Assembly: GCA_003049465.1 (NCBI GenBank)
Contig: PYSS01000045.1
Location: 124,001-188,000, forward strand
Length of the DNA: 64,000 nt
From: Magnaporthiopsis rhizophila
Lineage: Eukaryota; Ascomycota; Sordariomycetes; Magnaporthales; Magnaporthaceae
Direction of reading: 5' to 3'
Shown here: in pieces, positions 43,367 to 54,111 of the stretch
Layout: the number at the start of each line of letters is the position of its first letter
How positions within the stretch are numbered: position 1 is the first letter of the stretch
Position numbers and translations under genes: made by a program
Notes under the pieces: generated by a model
What the model saw: only the letters and a program-made list of their open reading frames with translations
The model's database searches: none
What the model was told of the DNA's origin: nothing

Positions 43367-45213
43367 TCACCTCGGCTTAGGGATCCGGAATGGATGTGCT
43401 TCTGTGTTGAGCACAAAGTCGTCTAGGCTAATAACGTCGGGCTCGGAGAAGATCAAGAAGAAATATTTGAGTGTTTCAGACAGCCAGAAGCTCTGTGAAA
43501 GGTTAGTTGGTCACTCCTGCTCAGCATCGTGTCAAAAAATCGGCAGCAACTAACCTCCATGCTGTTAATCTTGTTATTCTTGGCAGTCGACGTGACATCA
43601 CCAATGCCCGAAAAGGCGTACTCCGTCTCGGTGGCTTTCCGGATCGACTCAAACATGGTCCAGGCCGCGTCGAGCCACTCGCGCTCGCCCGTGATGCGGT
43701 ACAGCACAAAGACGCTCTCGATCGCCTCGGGCCTCAGCAGGTATCGCCGGTCCCAGGCCGTAGTGAAACCGCCCGGCAGCGTCTCGGCGTTCATACCAGC
43801 CAAGTCCTTCCACACGGTCGCGTTCCACTCGCAGGGCGGCTCCAGAGCGCTCCCTGGCGCCTTGATCTTCTTGGCTTTCACACCGCCGCCGCTGCCGCAC
43901 TCGACAAGTGTGGCAACTTCGGCCATGATACCCGCCGGGAAGGCCGAGTAGGCCCAAGCACAGCCACGTGTCAGACGCGCTCCCGTGGCCACCCCGTCCT
44001 CAAATGCGAGGAGCTTGCCGCTGAGGGCGTACATGCCGCCTACGAAGCACGTCAGGTGCTGCATGTCGGGCTTCAGGTCGACAACCTTGCCATCGGCTGT
44101 CACCTCGCCCGAGAACAGAATGTCCACCTTGTCCGGAACCATGGGGCGGAAGAGGAGGTGCTTCCTGGCCGTGTCCAACATGTACTTGGCCATTTTGGCG
44201 TACACCTCGTCCAGCCCGCCCAGAAGAGCGTACATCTTGGGGAGGTACTCGTACAGCGAGTCCGCCTGCGCGCCGAGGCTGAAGGTATTGTCCATCGGGT
44301 GGATGCCCTCGGACACGTCCAGCCACATGGGCCACATTCCGGGCAGGTACGACTTGGCCTGCGTCTTCTCCATCTGGGTCTTGATGCGGTCGATGGCGTC
44401 GTAGAACTTGGGTTCGTTCGTCAGCTGGGCCAGGCGCGTGAACTCCATCGACATGGTGCCGACGGCGGCCGAGATCTCGCGCGAGCTGGGCATGAGGTTT
44501 CCGCCCCAGGCCAGATCGAATCTGAAGTTGTTAACGGGCATGCGAGCTGTGTTGTCGAAGGCGGCGTACAGCATGTGCGCCAGCTCGAGGGCCTTGTCCA
44601 GCAGTGGCTGCGAGCCGCTCAGGTCGTAGGCGGACAACAACCCTCCAAGATAGCGGATCGTGGTTTCGAAGAGCGAGCACGACGTGCTAGAAGTCGCGCT
44701 CCAGTTGATCTGCCGCACAGCCTTGACCGATTCCTCAAACTCGTCCTTGAAGCCCATGATCCACAGCGTGTCCAGGCTGTCGACGAGGGTGGCACCCCAG
44801 CCGGCAAAAGTGTCGTCGCCCTTGAGCGTCTCAGGCCGAAGCTCGTCAAAACCCCATGCGTATTTCCTGTAGCCGTCCCAGCTCTTTTTGAAGGCTGCCC
44901 TCACGGCGTCCCTCCTGACAGCCTTGAGCTTTTTGAGCTTGGGATCGGGCGCGTCGGCGGCGAAGTTGTGCTGGATGCGCGGCAGCTTGCGAGGCGTGCC
45001 CTCGGGGAGACCGACGAGCTCGGAGCGGGAGGGCCACTTCTCGGGCCTGTTGGCCCAATCGCCAAACTGGGCATCGCCCTGCTGATGTCTCCGAGGAACC
45101 GGCGCGGAACGAGAGGAGCCGACGGGGTGCAGAAGGAAGTAGGTGACGAAGATGGCGATGGCGGCGGCGATGAGCATGCGCTTCGGGCTGCGATGGATTA
45201 CAGGTATGGCCAT
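43367..45213 (-). CDS. Class I alpha-1,2-mannosidase (GH47)
   Basis: Exons 45213-43555 and 43492-43367 on the minus strand give 594 residues. It is a type II membrane protein: a short cytoplasmic tail, then a signal anchor RMLIAAAIAIFVTYFLL (about 12-29), then a lumenal GH47 barrel. These enzymes trim alpha-1,2-linked mannose from N-glycans in the ER or Golgi. Visible family blocks include DTLWIMGFKDEFEESV, SLFETTIRYLGGLLSAYDLSG, DSLYEYLPKMY, RPEAIESVFVLYRITG and, in exon 2, FVLNTEAHPF, whose Thr coordinates the catalytic calcium. The last intron is only 62 nt, with a GTTAGT donor. Reading through it would replace the final calcium-binding segment with an unrelated tail, so the two-exon model is needed. 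ER versus Golgi subgroup is not decided. Confidence 0.95.
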
Positions 45214-46166
45214 TGTGGCAGCTGGCGAGGCCGCCTGGTTGCAGGCCGAGGCAGCAGAAGGGAAGGGGAGGGATCAAGCAGGGAGCAGCACAGCCGCCGA
45301 GGAACGGGCGTTGAGGGAGCGCACCATCGGGAGCTCCCTCTCACCGATGCGTGGCGTTGGGTCAAAGAAACAGGAGACCACCTGGGAAAGATCCAGGCCA
45401 ATGTTGCACGGATTGACGTGAGGAAGAGAAAAAGGGGTCAAAAGAGAATGGACCTTCCGAAAGGGTCCAGTCCGAGGATGGCAGCTCCATGGCGTCGGTA
45501 CATGCCCATGCAAAGACATGCAAATCCATTCGCCAAGAATCAACCTCGCACCGCTGGTCTGACCTCGCCCCCCACACCGGCACCAGACTGTACGAATCGT
45601 GGTGTCAATGGGCAGGGGCGTTACCGACGGCCAAGTCGGCTTGGCGGTAATCGCTGGTCGAAAAGGCACATCACTGGTGATGCTTGAGAACTCGCGATGG
45701 GATGGATTGAGTTTTCTGGGCGGTTAGGCGCTGCCGGCTCAAGAGCTCCTTCTTCAGTGGACTACGGTAGAGTATCCACTGTGCTGAGAATGGTTGCTCG
45801 CTTGTCGTGCAGGCATGTTTTGGAAGGGATTCACAGCATTTAAGAGTGTGGATCTTGGTATGGGAATGTGTTTCGAAGGGGTGAAATATCGAGACATTGG
45901 AAGAACCTCATTTTCCATGTCAACCTCGGCGTCAGGTGCGTGGTGCAAGATGCGACCTAGCGATATTGCTGTGTTGCCATTGAGTTTGCGCAACCATCCG
46001 ACGGGTACCTAGGTAGGGCGCCGCCCGTCGGCAAATCGGCTCGATAAGATAAGAAGCAACGACAGAAATTCTCAATTTCTCAACGCGATCGTTCCGCCAA
46101 AGCCCACCAGCGGCAGCCATCCAACAGCCCAATACGCCTCAAACAGCCAAAACAGTGATACGCAAG
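45214..46166. other. Divergent promoter region mannosidase / UTP11
   Basis: This region separates divergently transcribed genes. A TACCTAGGTAGGG motif at 46006-46018 recurs elsewhere in the window. No gene was recognised. Confidence 0.5.
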
Positions 46167-47087
46167 ATGCCGTCATTCCAGAAACTCGGCCAGCGGCCAA
46201 CCCACAAGGAGCGTGCCCAGCCGCTCGAGAGGCAGAAGCTGGGCCTCCTGGAGAAGCACAAGGTGAGACTCTTTCCGTCTCTCTCTCTCTGCCCGGCTCT
46301 TCTAACCCGCCACCCCCTCGAACAGGACTACAGCCTTCGCGCCAAGGACTTCAACAAGAAGAAGGCGTACCTCAAAACGCTGCGGCAAAAGGCGGCCGGC
46401 CGCAACGAGGATGAGTTCTACCACAAGATGCTGTCGCGGCGCGGGCCCGGCGACGCCCTGACGCGGGGCGCCAAGGGACGCAACTTCACGGGCGCCGTCG
46501 ACGGCGACAGGGGGAACCGCGCCCTGCCCGTCGACGCCGTGCGCATCCTCAAGACCCAGGATCTGGGCTATGTCCGCACCATGCGCAGCGTCCTGGCCAA
46601 GGAGGTCCGCGAGCTCGAGGAGAGGGCAGCGGTGGCCGCCTCGTTTGCGAAGCTAGACGGCGCCGACGAAGATGAAGACGATGAGGAAGAGGAGGAGGAT
46701 GACGAAGATGACGACGGGGCGAGACGGCGGCGCAAGAGGAGAAAGCCCAGCAAGATCGTCTTTTCTGCCGATACGCACGAGAGGGACCTAGCTATGGGCG
46801 AAGGGGACGACGGCCTGGACGCCGCAGATGAAGACTTTGAGGGGTTCGACGGCAACGGCGATGAGGGTGTTGATGCCAAGGGTTCAAACGCCGAGGCCCA
46901 GGCAAAGGCGGTTGAGAGGGCGGCAAAGCTACGACGCAAGGTCCGGGCCGCCAGGCAGAGGCTAAAGGCGCTGGCCGATGCCGAGGACGGGCTCGAGATG
47001 CAGCGGATACGCATGGCGAAGAAGGCGACGACGGGCGCGGTTACAAAGTCGGGCAAGAAGATCAAGATACGGGAACGCAAGAGGTAG
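46167..47087 (+). CDS. UTP11: U3 snoRNP/SSU processome component UTP11
   Basis: Exons 46167-46262 and 46326-47087 give 285 residues. Utp11 is a nucleolar SSU-processome protein needed for early 18S rRNA processing. The N-terminal block THKERAQPLERQKLGLLEKH and, after splicing, KDYSLRAKDFNKKKAYLKT match the family closely, as do NEDEFYHKMLSRR and KTQDLGYVRTMR. The intron is 63 nt and happens to be open in frame; retaining it would insert 21 hydrophobic/Pro residues in the most conserved part, so it is removed in the model. The centre carries a Glu/Asp run followed by a basic RRRRKRRKPSK patch, and the C-terminus is basic, consistent with nucleolar retention. Confidence 0.94.
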   Translation: MPSFQKLGQRPTHKERAQPLERQKLGLLEKHKVRLFPSLSLCPALLTRHPLEQDYSLRAKDFNKKKAYLKTLRQKAAGRNEDEFYHKMLSRRGPGDALTRGAKGRNFTGAVDGDRGNRALPVDAVRILKTQDLGYVRTMRSVLAKEVRELEERAAVAASFAKLDGADEDEDDEEEEEDDEDDDGARRRRKRRKPSKIVFSADTHERDLAMGEGDDGLDAADEDFEGFDGNGDEGVDAKGSNAEAQAKAVERAAKLRRKVRAARQRLKALADAEDGLEMQRIRMAKKATTGAVTKSGKKIKIRERKR

Positions 47088-47457
47088 CGGCGGACTTTTT
47101 GGAATGAATTCTGCACGCAGGCACTAGAGACTAGACAAGATACGCCTGTATAATTACGACCCTCGCTGTATTGGAGATAATGATGTAGGTATGCCAAAGA
47201 CGAAAATGAGCCGAGAGGTGACATTCCCTCTGGCGTGTAAGGAAAAATATGAAGACAGGGAGAAGGAAAGAAACATGAACAGCAAAATATCGGAAACAAA
47301 GTGGTAAAGAACTTGAGAAACACGGAAATCCAATCCCTCCTATTCATCACCCAGTGACAATATCCCATCCCTCGTACCCCCATGATGCACGTCGTCGTCG
47401 TTAACCCCCATTTTTTTCCCCTTCCCAAATCCCCGTTACCATCCCCAACCAAACCCC
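47088..47457. other. Convergent spacer UTP11 / unknown gene
   Basis: This holds the 3' flanks of two facing genes. No gene or repeat of note was seen. Confidence 0.5.
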
Positions 47458-49722
47458 TCAGAGCTTCTTGGAAGTCAGGCACCTGGCCGAGATGGAGATG
47501 CAGCCGGTCAGGGCCTTGAAGCAGGCCGTCAGCACCCAGATGAAGCACTTGAAGGTGATGCGCAGCAGGCCCAGGACGCCGCGCACCAGGGCCGGCAGCT
47601 TCTTGTCCTTGTCGCCGACGTCGAGGCGCTTGAGGTCGCTGGTCTGGCTCTCGATGTCGAGCTCGAACTCGTCCATGCGCGTGCGCGGCTGCCTGCCCTT
47701 TTTGGCCGACTTTTTGCTGCCGCCGCTGGACCTGCTGTCTCTACCGTCCCCACTGCTGCCAAAGAAGCCGCTCTTCTTCTTGCCCTTCTTGTCCTTGTTC
47801 TTGTTCTTGCCGCCGGCAGACTCGCTACCAGGCGGCGGGCTAAAGATCATCATGGCGGGGGCGGGGTGCAGCACCTCGTTGCGCACAAACTGGGTGTCGC
47901 CGTGCGCGACCAGCATCAGCGCCGCGACGGCCACCTCGACCAGGTAGGCGCTCTCGACCTTTCCGGCGATGGCCGTGTCGATCTCGAGCCAGCCGTTGCC
48001 CGTGCCGCTGCTCTCGCGCGTCAGGCGGGCGACGTGGCGCGGGCTCTCGAGGTGCTCGAGCGTGTACTCGGTGCGGCTCCAGGCGGCGTTGCGGTCGACG
48101 GTGACGCAAAACGGCATGGCCAGCGCCGGGTGCACGAGGTAGTGGTTGCCCGTGTCGTCGTCCCACACGAGGCGCGCGCACTCGCGCTCGGCCGTGGCGA
48201 TGGTGGCGACGTCGTCGGGCCGCTCGAGCGCCACGCGCGCCGCCGCCGTCGGATACAGCAGCGCGACCAGCCCGTCGTGGGGGGCGTGCCGACGCGCCTG
48301 CTCCTCGAGCGTCGTCGACAGCGCCTCCTGCCAGTGCTTGCCGTCGCGTCGGCCGGTTCCCACCACGCTGGCCGGCTGTTGGGTGTGGACGGGACTGCCG
48401 CCGCTGCCACCGCTGCCGCCGTTCTCGCCGAGCAGACCTGGTGGGCTGGCCATGTCTGTGGGGGAAGGCGCAAAGGCGGTCTCGGCCGACGCGGCGGGGG
48501 CGCGGTAGGGCTTGGAAGGGTCGTGCCGGGATAAGGTGACGTAGGCCGAGGCCGACGTCGGGTCGATGCGCAGGTTGTAAAAGGGCTGCGACGCCGACGA
48601 GAGCGTGTAGATGGGCGTGTCGCGCTCCGCCGTCATCTTGAGGCAGTACACCCGGCCCTCGGACCCTGACGCCCGCCAGCCGCTCACCACCTTCCACAGA
48701 CCCCGCAGCTCCTCGCTGCTGCTGATGGGCGGCGCTACGGGGGCCTGTCCGCCCCGCGGCGGCGGCCACCGCGCCACTGACGGCCCGGGAGGTGAGGCAC
48801 CCATGGTGCTGGGCGCGGGTTGGTTCTGGTACTGTTGTTGGTGTGGTTGCTGTTGCTGGTGCTGTTGTTGCTGTTGCTGCTGCTGTTGTTGTAGTTGTAG
48901 TTGTTGATGTTGTCGATATGGGAGCTGCTGATCTGCGGTATATGGTGCCGACTGTGCGTGGTACTGGTGTTGTTGTGGTGACGGCGGCCGCTGGTGATGC
49001 TGCTGCTGTGCCGGTGGGCTCGTGGCCTCCATGGGCGGCGAGTAGAGCGGCCTGTTGATGGCGCTGCGCGGGATCTGCACGGGGCCGGCCTGGGTCGTCG
49101 GGTAGTATTCCTGTCGGTCGGGCGGCAGGGCGTGGTTGTAGACGGGGAAGATGGACCTCAGCGGCTGCTGCGGCTGGAGCTGAGGCCTGTCGTTGTGCTG
49201 CTGGTGGCTCGGCCCGGCCTTGGCCGAGTTGCGGGAGCGGTTGCTGCTGCTCCGGACCAGCGTCTGCGCCTCGGACATGGCCGTCTCGCACCGCGGCGGC
49301 TGCGTGCTCTCGACGACGGCGACGGGCGCCGGCCGCTGGATGATCTCGAACTGCACGTCGTCGCTCCAGACGGTCCGCAGCGGCGGCAGCGGGGTGCCGC
49401 GGGTCATGGCCGGACCACGGCCGCTGCCGCTACCGCTACTGCTGCCGCTGTTGGTGCTGGCATGGGTCTGCTGCCGCTGCTTCCCTTCCTTGACCGACCG
49501 CTTCCGCTCCGGGCCACTGCCGCCGCCATGCCTTGCCGTCCGCTGTGGCGAGGTGGTGGACGGGGACGGGGCGTCGACAGCCGACGAGGGCTGCCTCTCG
49601 CGTGAGGAGCCGAGCGGTGTTGCTGTCCGTGGTCGCGGTGTTGCGTGCCTCGAGGACGGCCCTGCTGATGCGTTTGGGCTGGGAAACAGGGAGAAGCCTC
49701 CCGCTGTCGGCTGCGCTGACAT
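47458..49722 (-). CDS. Uncharacterised Gln-rich protein with conserved-looking core
   Basis: A single exon of 754 residues. The first ~330 residues are disordered, Ser/Pro rich, with polyglutamine at about 270-297. A globular-looking core follows: ELRGLWKVVSGWRASGSEGR near 340, LRIDPTSASAYVTLSRHDPS, then ARLVWDDDTGNHYLVHPALA and RTEYTLEHLESPRHVARLTR, and an Ala/Val-rich helix AYLVEVAVAALMLVAHGD. A Lys/Ser-rich stretch (KNKNKDKKGKKK) precedes a C-terminal hydrophobic segment LRITFKCFIWVLTACFKALTG with four Cys in about 25 residues, which could be a lipid-modified or membrane-associated tail. I cannot name a function. The core reads like a conserved fungal family, and the lack of stop codons plus G/C-biased third positions make it a real gene. 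Confidence 0.8.
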   Translation of the reverse strand: MSAQPTAGGFSLFPSPNASAGPSSRHATPRPRTATPLGSSRERQPSSAVDAPSPSTTSPQRTARHGGGSGPERKRSVKEGKQRQQTHASTNSGSSSGSGSGRGPAMTRGTPLPPLRTVWSDDVQFEIIQRPAPVAVVESTQPPRCETAMSEAQTLVRSSSNRSRNSAKAGPSHQQHNDRPQLQPQQPLRSIFPVYNHALPPDRQEYYPTTQAGPVQIPRSAINRPLYSPPMEATSPPAQQQHHQRPPSPQQHQYHAQSAPYTADQQLPYRQHQQLQLQQQQQQQQQQHQQQQPHQQQYQNQPAPSTMGASPPGPSVARWPPPRGGQAPVAPPISSSEELRGLWKVVSGWRASGSEGRVYCLKMTAERDTPIYTLSSASQPFYNLRIDPTSASAYVTLSRHDPSKPYRAPAASAETAFAPSPTDMASPPGLLGENGGSGGSGGSPVHTQQPASVVGTGRRDGKHWQEALSTTLEEQARRHAPHDGLVALLYPTAAARVALERPDDVATIATAERECARLVWDDDTGNHYLVHPALAMPFCVTVDRNAAWSRTEYTLEHLESPRHVARLTRESSGTGNGWLEIDTAIAGKVESAYLVEVAVAALMLVAHGDTQFVRNEVLHPAPAMMIFSPPPGSESAGGKNKNKDKKGKKKSGFFGSSGDGRDSRSSGGSKKSAKKGRQPRTRMDEFELDIESQTSDLKRLDVGDKDKKLPALVRGVLGLLRITFKCFIWVLTACFKALTGCISISARCLTSKKL
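48831..48912. repeat. CAA/CAG-rich repeat encoding polyglutamine
   Basis: TTG, CTG and some TAG/TGG triplets on the plus strand encode a Gln-rich run with Leu and His interruptions on the minus strand, inside the uncharacterised protein. It is a second in-frame Gln repeat in the window beside that in TAF9. Confidence 0.8.
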
Positions 49723-51481
49723 GCTGTGCTCGCGCTTTCCTCCTCGACCGTTTTCCTTCTCGCTGCAAGCGAGCCGATATCGAAATCCCCTTCCCAGATT
49801 ACAAAGTCACTTCCCCTCTCTTGATATATGTCTGCTGTGCTCGAATTAATGGTTAAGAACAGACAAACAAACAGACAAACAACCCGCACCGCGGTGTGAC
49901 GACGGGAGCCAGCCTCGGATGTAAAACACGGGCCTGCTACCTGAGCATGGTTTCTCACGTTACACTGTCCTAGGCGGCAGACGGAATGAGGAGATTAAGA
50001 CGGGTGTGTCCTTTCGCAAATGCGCGTGTAACCGGATCGATGGACCGGAACAAGATGAGGCAATGGATGGCGAGGGAGTAGGTACAGGTATATTAGGTAG
50101 ATAGGGTTTGTGTGAAGGGGAACAGCAGGGCAAAAAAGAAAAATCGAGAAATGATCAGCAGAAACACTAGTATTCGTATGTGGTGTGTAAGTAGGCTAGG
50201 TGGTCTATCTCTTTTTTTTTTCTTTTTTTTTTCTTTTTCTTTTTTTTTTTTTTTCTTTTTCCTTTTTCTTACCACCCACTCTCTCAGCAAGGAAGCACTA
50301 TCAGTTTTCGGTTGCAGGGGCCCGACAAAAAGAGCCCATCCCGCCATTTAGTTTTCCTGCTCTTGGCAAGTCCCCCCAGGTCGGCGCACCGCCGGGCAAG
50401 GGTTCAGAATCCCGCCATTCGCTCTAAGCGGTGCGCCCCTCCTCGAATGGCGACGCGACCCTGTCCTCTCCCCCTCCTTGGGTGTGCGGGAGGAGTACCT
50501 AGTAGGTACCACACACACAACGTCCGGCGCGCATGGCGGCAGGGCGCATCCACACCCACAGGAGGGCTGGTCAGACGGACGATGGCATGCTGGTGGTAGG
50601 GGTATTTTAAGCGCTGGCCGTTGTCGGGGTCGGCGGTATTGCAAAGAAAATAATCGACCAAATAAGCTTAGTGGCGGGTGAAAGAAGCGCAGAAAAAATT
50701 GGATGGTGGCACCCTAAATGGCCAAGGAGGGGTGGGCTGTCCCGCTGATTGGGTACGCTAAAATAGAAAGGTCCAGGGGTGCTCCCCCGCCCGCAGCCAA
50801 TGGGAGCCGTCAACGGTCGACGTAGGCGCCGGCGGGCAGAAGCGAAAGGTGTGACTGACGCGGGGACGAACGGGCCCAACCAACCCCTGGGCATGGAGGC
50901 CAGCACTGACATGGAATGGATCACACCTTCTTGTGCCGCACGCGCAGATCGTTTCTGTGTTGCGTTGGTGGTTCTATGTACGGTACTGTGCCCCGCGCGG
51001 GCGTCGGGCTGCCTGGCTCCTCGGACTTTCCTTGTTGCCCCGAGACGAGAAGTGAAAGACGGTATGTAATCTCTTTTTGTTTTTTTGTCACCGCGGGCTA
51101 CGGACTGTGACAGCGCCCAAAGTCGGGCTGGGCGTTGATGATCTGTGATCTGCTCTCTGCTCGGGCGCAGGGCTGGCTATCCGGCCGACTTATTGGCCGA
51201 ATGCAAACGTGCTACTGAAGAAACCATTGATGATCATCCGGAATCCCTCGCTTTTCCGTGTGCGCAAGAATTGTAGTGTCCCGCTTCCTTCGTCACATAT
51301 ACATTGATCGCTGCTTGCTCGGACACTCCGCAGTTCCTGAACGAGCCCGTGCTAGTGCAGTAGTTCGTCCCGGCTGATGTCCGTCTTGGCACAAGGGGAC
51401 AGGTCTGTTGGCTGGTGCGGTCCATCGATAAGAAAAGAGCTTCTGGAAACATGGGTATCGTTGCTTCTTGAGAGCAGACAT

Positions 51482-51523
<42 letters not shown>

Positions 51524-52401
51524 AAATGACGAGATGGGCGTCGCCAGTCGGGAAGATGCCCTGGCGTGGAGCGGCTTGGGTGCTTGGTTGGCCACCAAGT
51601 CCAAGACTTGCCGCCCGCAGGTCTCGACTAGCGGCCTGCTTTCCACCTGCATGGGCCAAATATTTGTTTCGAAGCTGGCGCGCGCGCGTCTGCTGGGCGG
51701 CTGTCTGTCTACGTGCATACATCAAATGCTGTATTGTGATGTGGGCCGCCGCGATGGGCCTCCGCGCAGCCAAGTGCCGAGATGCCCACAAAGCCGGTCA
51801 GGCATGTCGTTTCCCGTAGGCCTGCTTTTTTGGTCTCAGCATCATCGTTCGCCTCGTCTTTCTGCCTGCTTTCTCGCCGTTTCCCGGAGCCGGCGGGAAA
51901 ACCTTTGCTTGTCCTCGCTTGTTTTGCTGATGGACTGCTACCTATGTGTAATAGCGCTTATACTGCGGGCGGGATCCGCTGGCGGTCAACGGTGTGTCCA
52001 AATTTGGACCGGGTCTTGGGGGTGCCGCCGGCCGCCTGCATGAAAGGGGAAACCTGGCGAGAGGGTGAAGGTGCAGCTGATTGCTCCCTGTTGTGCCAAG
52101 ACGGTGCAACTTCCTGCAGCCTCGATTAGATTCCTTCGAGAGATCGATGTTGGTCTTACTCAGCCGAGATGTCCTCAGATCTGAGCAAAGAGATTTGTGC
52201 ACCCATCTTTGGCAGTGCGGAGTTCGTTTAATTGCTGACTCTCTTTGCAAGTGGGCTTCCTGGATGCTGTTGGCCCCGTCCATACTTGGAGGAGACCCCA
52301 GGGCGTGACGTTCCGAGGCTGTTCTAAATTCGGCAGCAACATCGCCAGGGAACAAAAAGAACTTTTGTCTATCGACCAACCGAGAACAGGGCTTCCTCCA
52401 T
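49723..52401. other. Intergenic region with T-rich and A39 tracts
   Basis: About 2.7 kb between two genes on the minus strand. It includes the promoter of the unknown gene (near 49.8 kb), a T-rich run at 50211-50270 and an A39 run at 51483-51521. Open frames in it are short and have no recognisable family. No RNA gene was found. Confidence 0.45.
51483..51521. repeat. A39 homopolymer
   Basis: Thirty-nine consecutive A bases in the spacer upstream of the unknown Gln-rich gene. The surrounding sequence shows no target-site duplication or element that would mark it as a retroposed tail. Confidence 0.9.
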
Positions 52402-53421
52402 CTACTCATTCTCACTGCTCTCGCCCTCCTCATCCATCTCGCCCTGCCTGAAGACCACCTTCTCAGCCAACTGCAGGCACTTCCTGACGGGCAGACCGAT
52501 GACGTTGTCAAAGCTCCCTTCGATCCTGTCCACCAGCACGAGCCCACCGAGCCCCTGGATGGCGTACCCGCCCGCCTTGTCGGCGCCCTCGCGCGTGCGG
52601 ACGTAGCTGCGGATCACGTCGTCGGGCAGCCCTTTGGACTCCTGCGCAAAGTAGACCTTTGTCTCCTCCGTGTGCGTCTCGAGCTCGTAGCCCGGGTGGC
52701 TCGCGTCCTCCTTGGGCGCGAGGACGCAGACGGCCGTCAGGACGCGGTGCAGCCGCGTGTCGCGCAGGTGCGTCAGCATCGCCACGTGGTCCTGCTCCGA
52801 CCGCGGCTTCTCTAGGATGCGCCCGTCGCGCGTCACGATGACCGTGTCGGCCGCGATCACGAGTTCCGGGTCCTCGGGTGTGGTCTTGCCACCCTTTTTG
52901 GCCGCCTGCTCCTGCTCCTCGAGCGCGGCCTGGTACACGTCCAGGCACTTTCGCTGCGCCGTGGCGGACACGTACTCGAACGGCTGCAGGTCCGTCTTGG
53001 ACAGATCCTCGGGTTTGCGGGATGCCAGTATCTCAAGATTCGTCAGGCCTACCTGGAACAGCGGCCGAGTTTGCTTGTTATTTAGCAGCCTTGTCGTAGC
53101 AAAGTTTGTTTACAAGGAAATACTGCCGCTGTGTGTCAAGTAGAGACAAAGAAGAAGAGAAAACTGTGTACAAATCAGAGCAGTGAAAAGAAAGGGAAAC
53201 AGAAAAGAGAAAGGGTTACGCACTTGCGCGAGAAGAGCCTTTCTCCTGGGCGAGCTCGAGGCGAGTATGACACGCTTGGACTTGAGGTGCGTGATGATGG
53301 GCAGTTGGAACGGAGCCGGGCCTGGGCGAGCCGGAGCGCTCTGTCGGAGCTTGACGCCCTGCGCCGCCGCCCCGGCGATGTAGGCAGGCGGGGGGTCCGA
53401 GGGCACGGCTTTCTCATCCAT
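52402..53421 (-). CDS. Maf-family nucleotide pyrophosphatase
   Basis: Exons 53421-53224 and 53052-52402 on the minus strand give 282 residues. Maf proteins hydrolyse non-canonical or excess nucleoside triphosphates (dTTP, UTP and modified bases) to monophosphates and may keep them out of nucleic acids. The nucleotide-binding start VILASSSPRRKALLAQ ends exon 1, and exon 2 begins VGLTNLEI, exactly the family order. Further motifs are VIAADTVIV, the EKPRSEQDHVAMLTHL region and GGYAIQGLGGLVLVDRIEGS with FDNVIGLP. The intron (171 nt, GTGCGT donor, pyrimidine-rich end) is the longest seen here. The first ~45 residues are a Pro/Ala extension not needed for the fold. The frame is open further upstream but has no ATG. 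Confidence 0.93.
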
Positions 53422-54111
53422 AGTTGCGGTGTAGAATCTCGCCTCAGCCAGTTCACTGAGGCAAATGCCCTTGGGATAGGGCGGGGTCCAGGGAACGATG
53501 GGGATTGAAGTGTCGGAAAGTGACGCTTTTTTGTGTGTGTGAGATTGCTGTTGCAACTGCGGGCTCTTTATTCATTCCTGTCCCATTTTGGTGGCGGTTT
53601 TGTCACCATCGCTTCCATCACCGGCAGCTCAACCTGGCTTATCTAATCACTCGATGGCACTATCCGGCCAGCAGCGGTTTACCCACGGGCAGCGGTGTGG
53701 GGCGCTGGAATTCCAGGGGCCCCTAGTTTAGCTGCTGTTGCCCTCTTCCCCAGATTTTGGCATGATGGCATCACGCGTCGGGCTTGCTGTCACATGCTCA
53801 TCCTTTCGTCTCACCAGTCAAACGCCAGCGGTTGTTTGCCACCAAAGTGAACAGGCGCAGACGCGGATTTACTAGGGAATATATTATAAATACTGCTTGC
53901 TGCCAATCGCAGTTTCTCTCCGATTCGGTTATTCTCTTCCCAATTCGGCAACAAATAAACAAACAAACCCGGTCAGGGTTGAAAGAGGGGCACACGGGCA
54001 CACAAAAGGGGGCCAACCAGCCAGCCAGGTCAGCAAGCGCGCGTGCGGATGCAGCGTCTCACGGCCTTGGAAGCAGTCAGGCAGGTCGGGTAACAGCCAA
54101 AAGTGGAGACG
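53422..54111. other. Divergent promoter region Maf / bHLH
   Basis: This 690-base region separates divergently transcribed genes. It has A/C-rich leader sequence before the bHLH start (about 53940-54010). No gene was recognised. Confidence 0.5.

Noticed and set aside
43507..45687. 726-codon plus-strand frame over the mannosidase
   Set aside because: The minus strand encodes a complete GH47 enzyme here; the plus-strand frame is a G/C-driven shadow.
51483..51521. A39 run as the tail of a retroposed element
   Set aside because: No flanking duplication, reverse transcriptase or SINE-like body was seen next to it.
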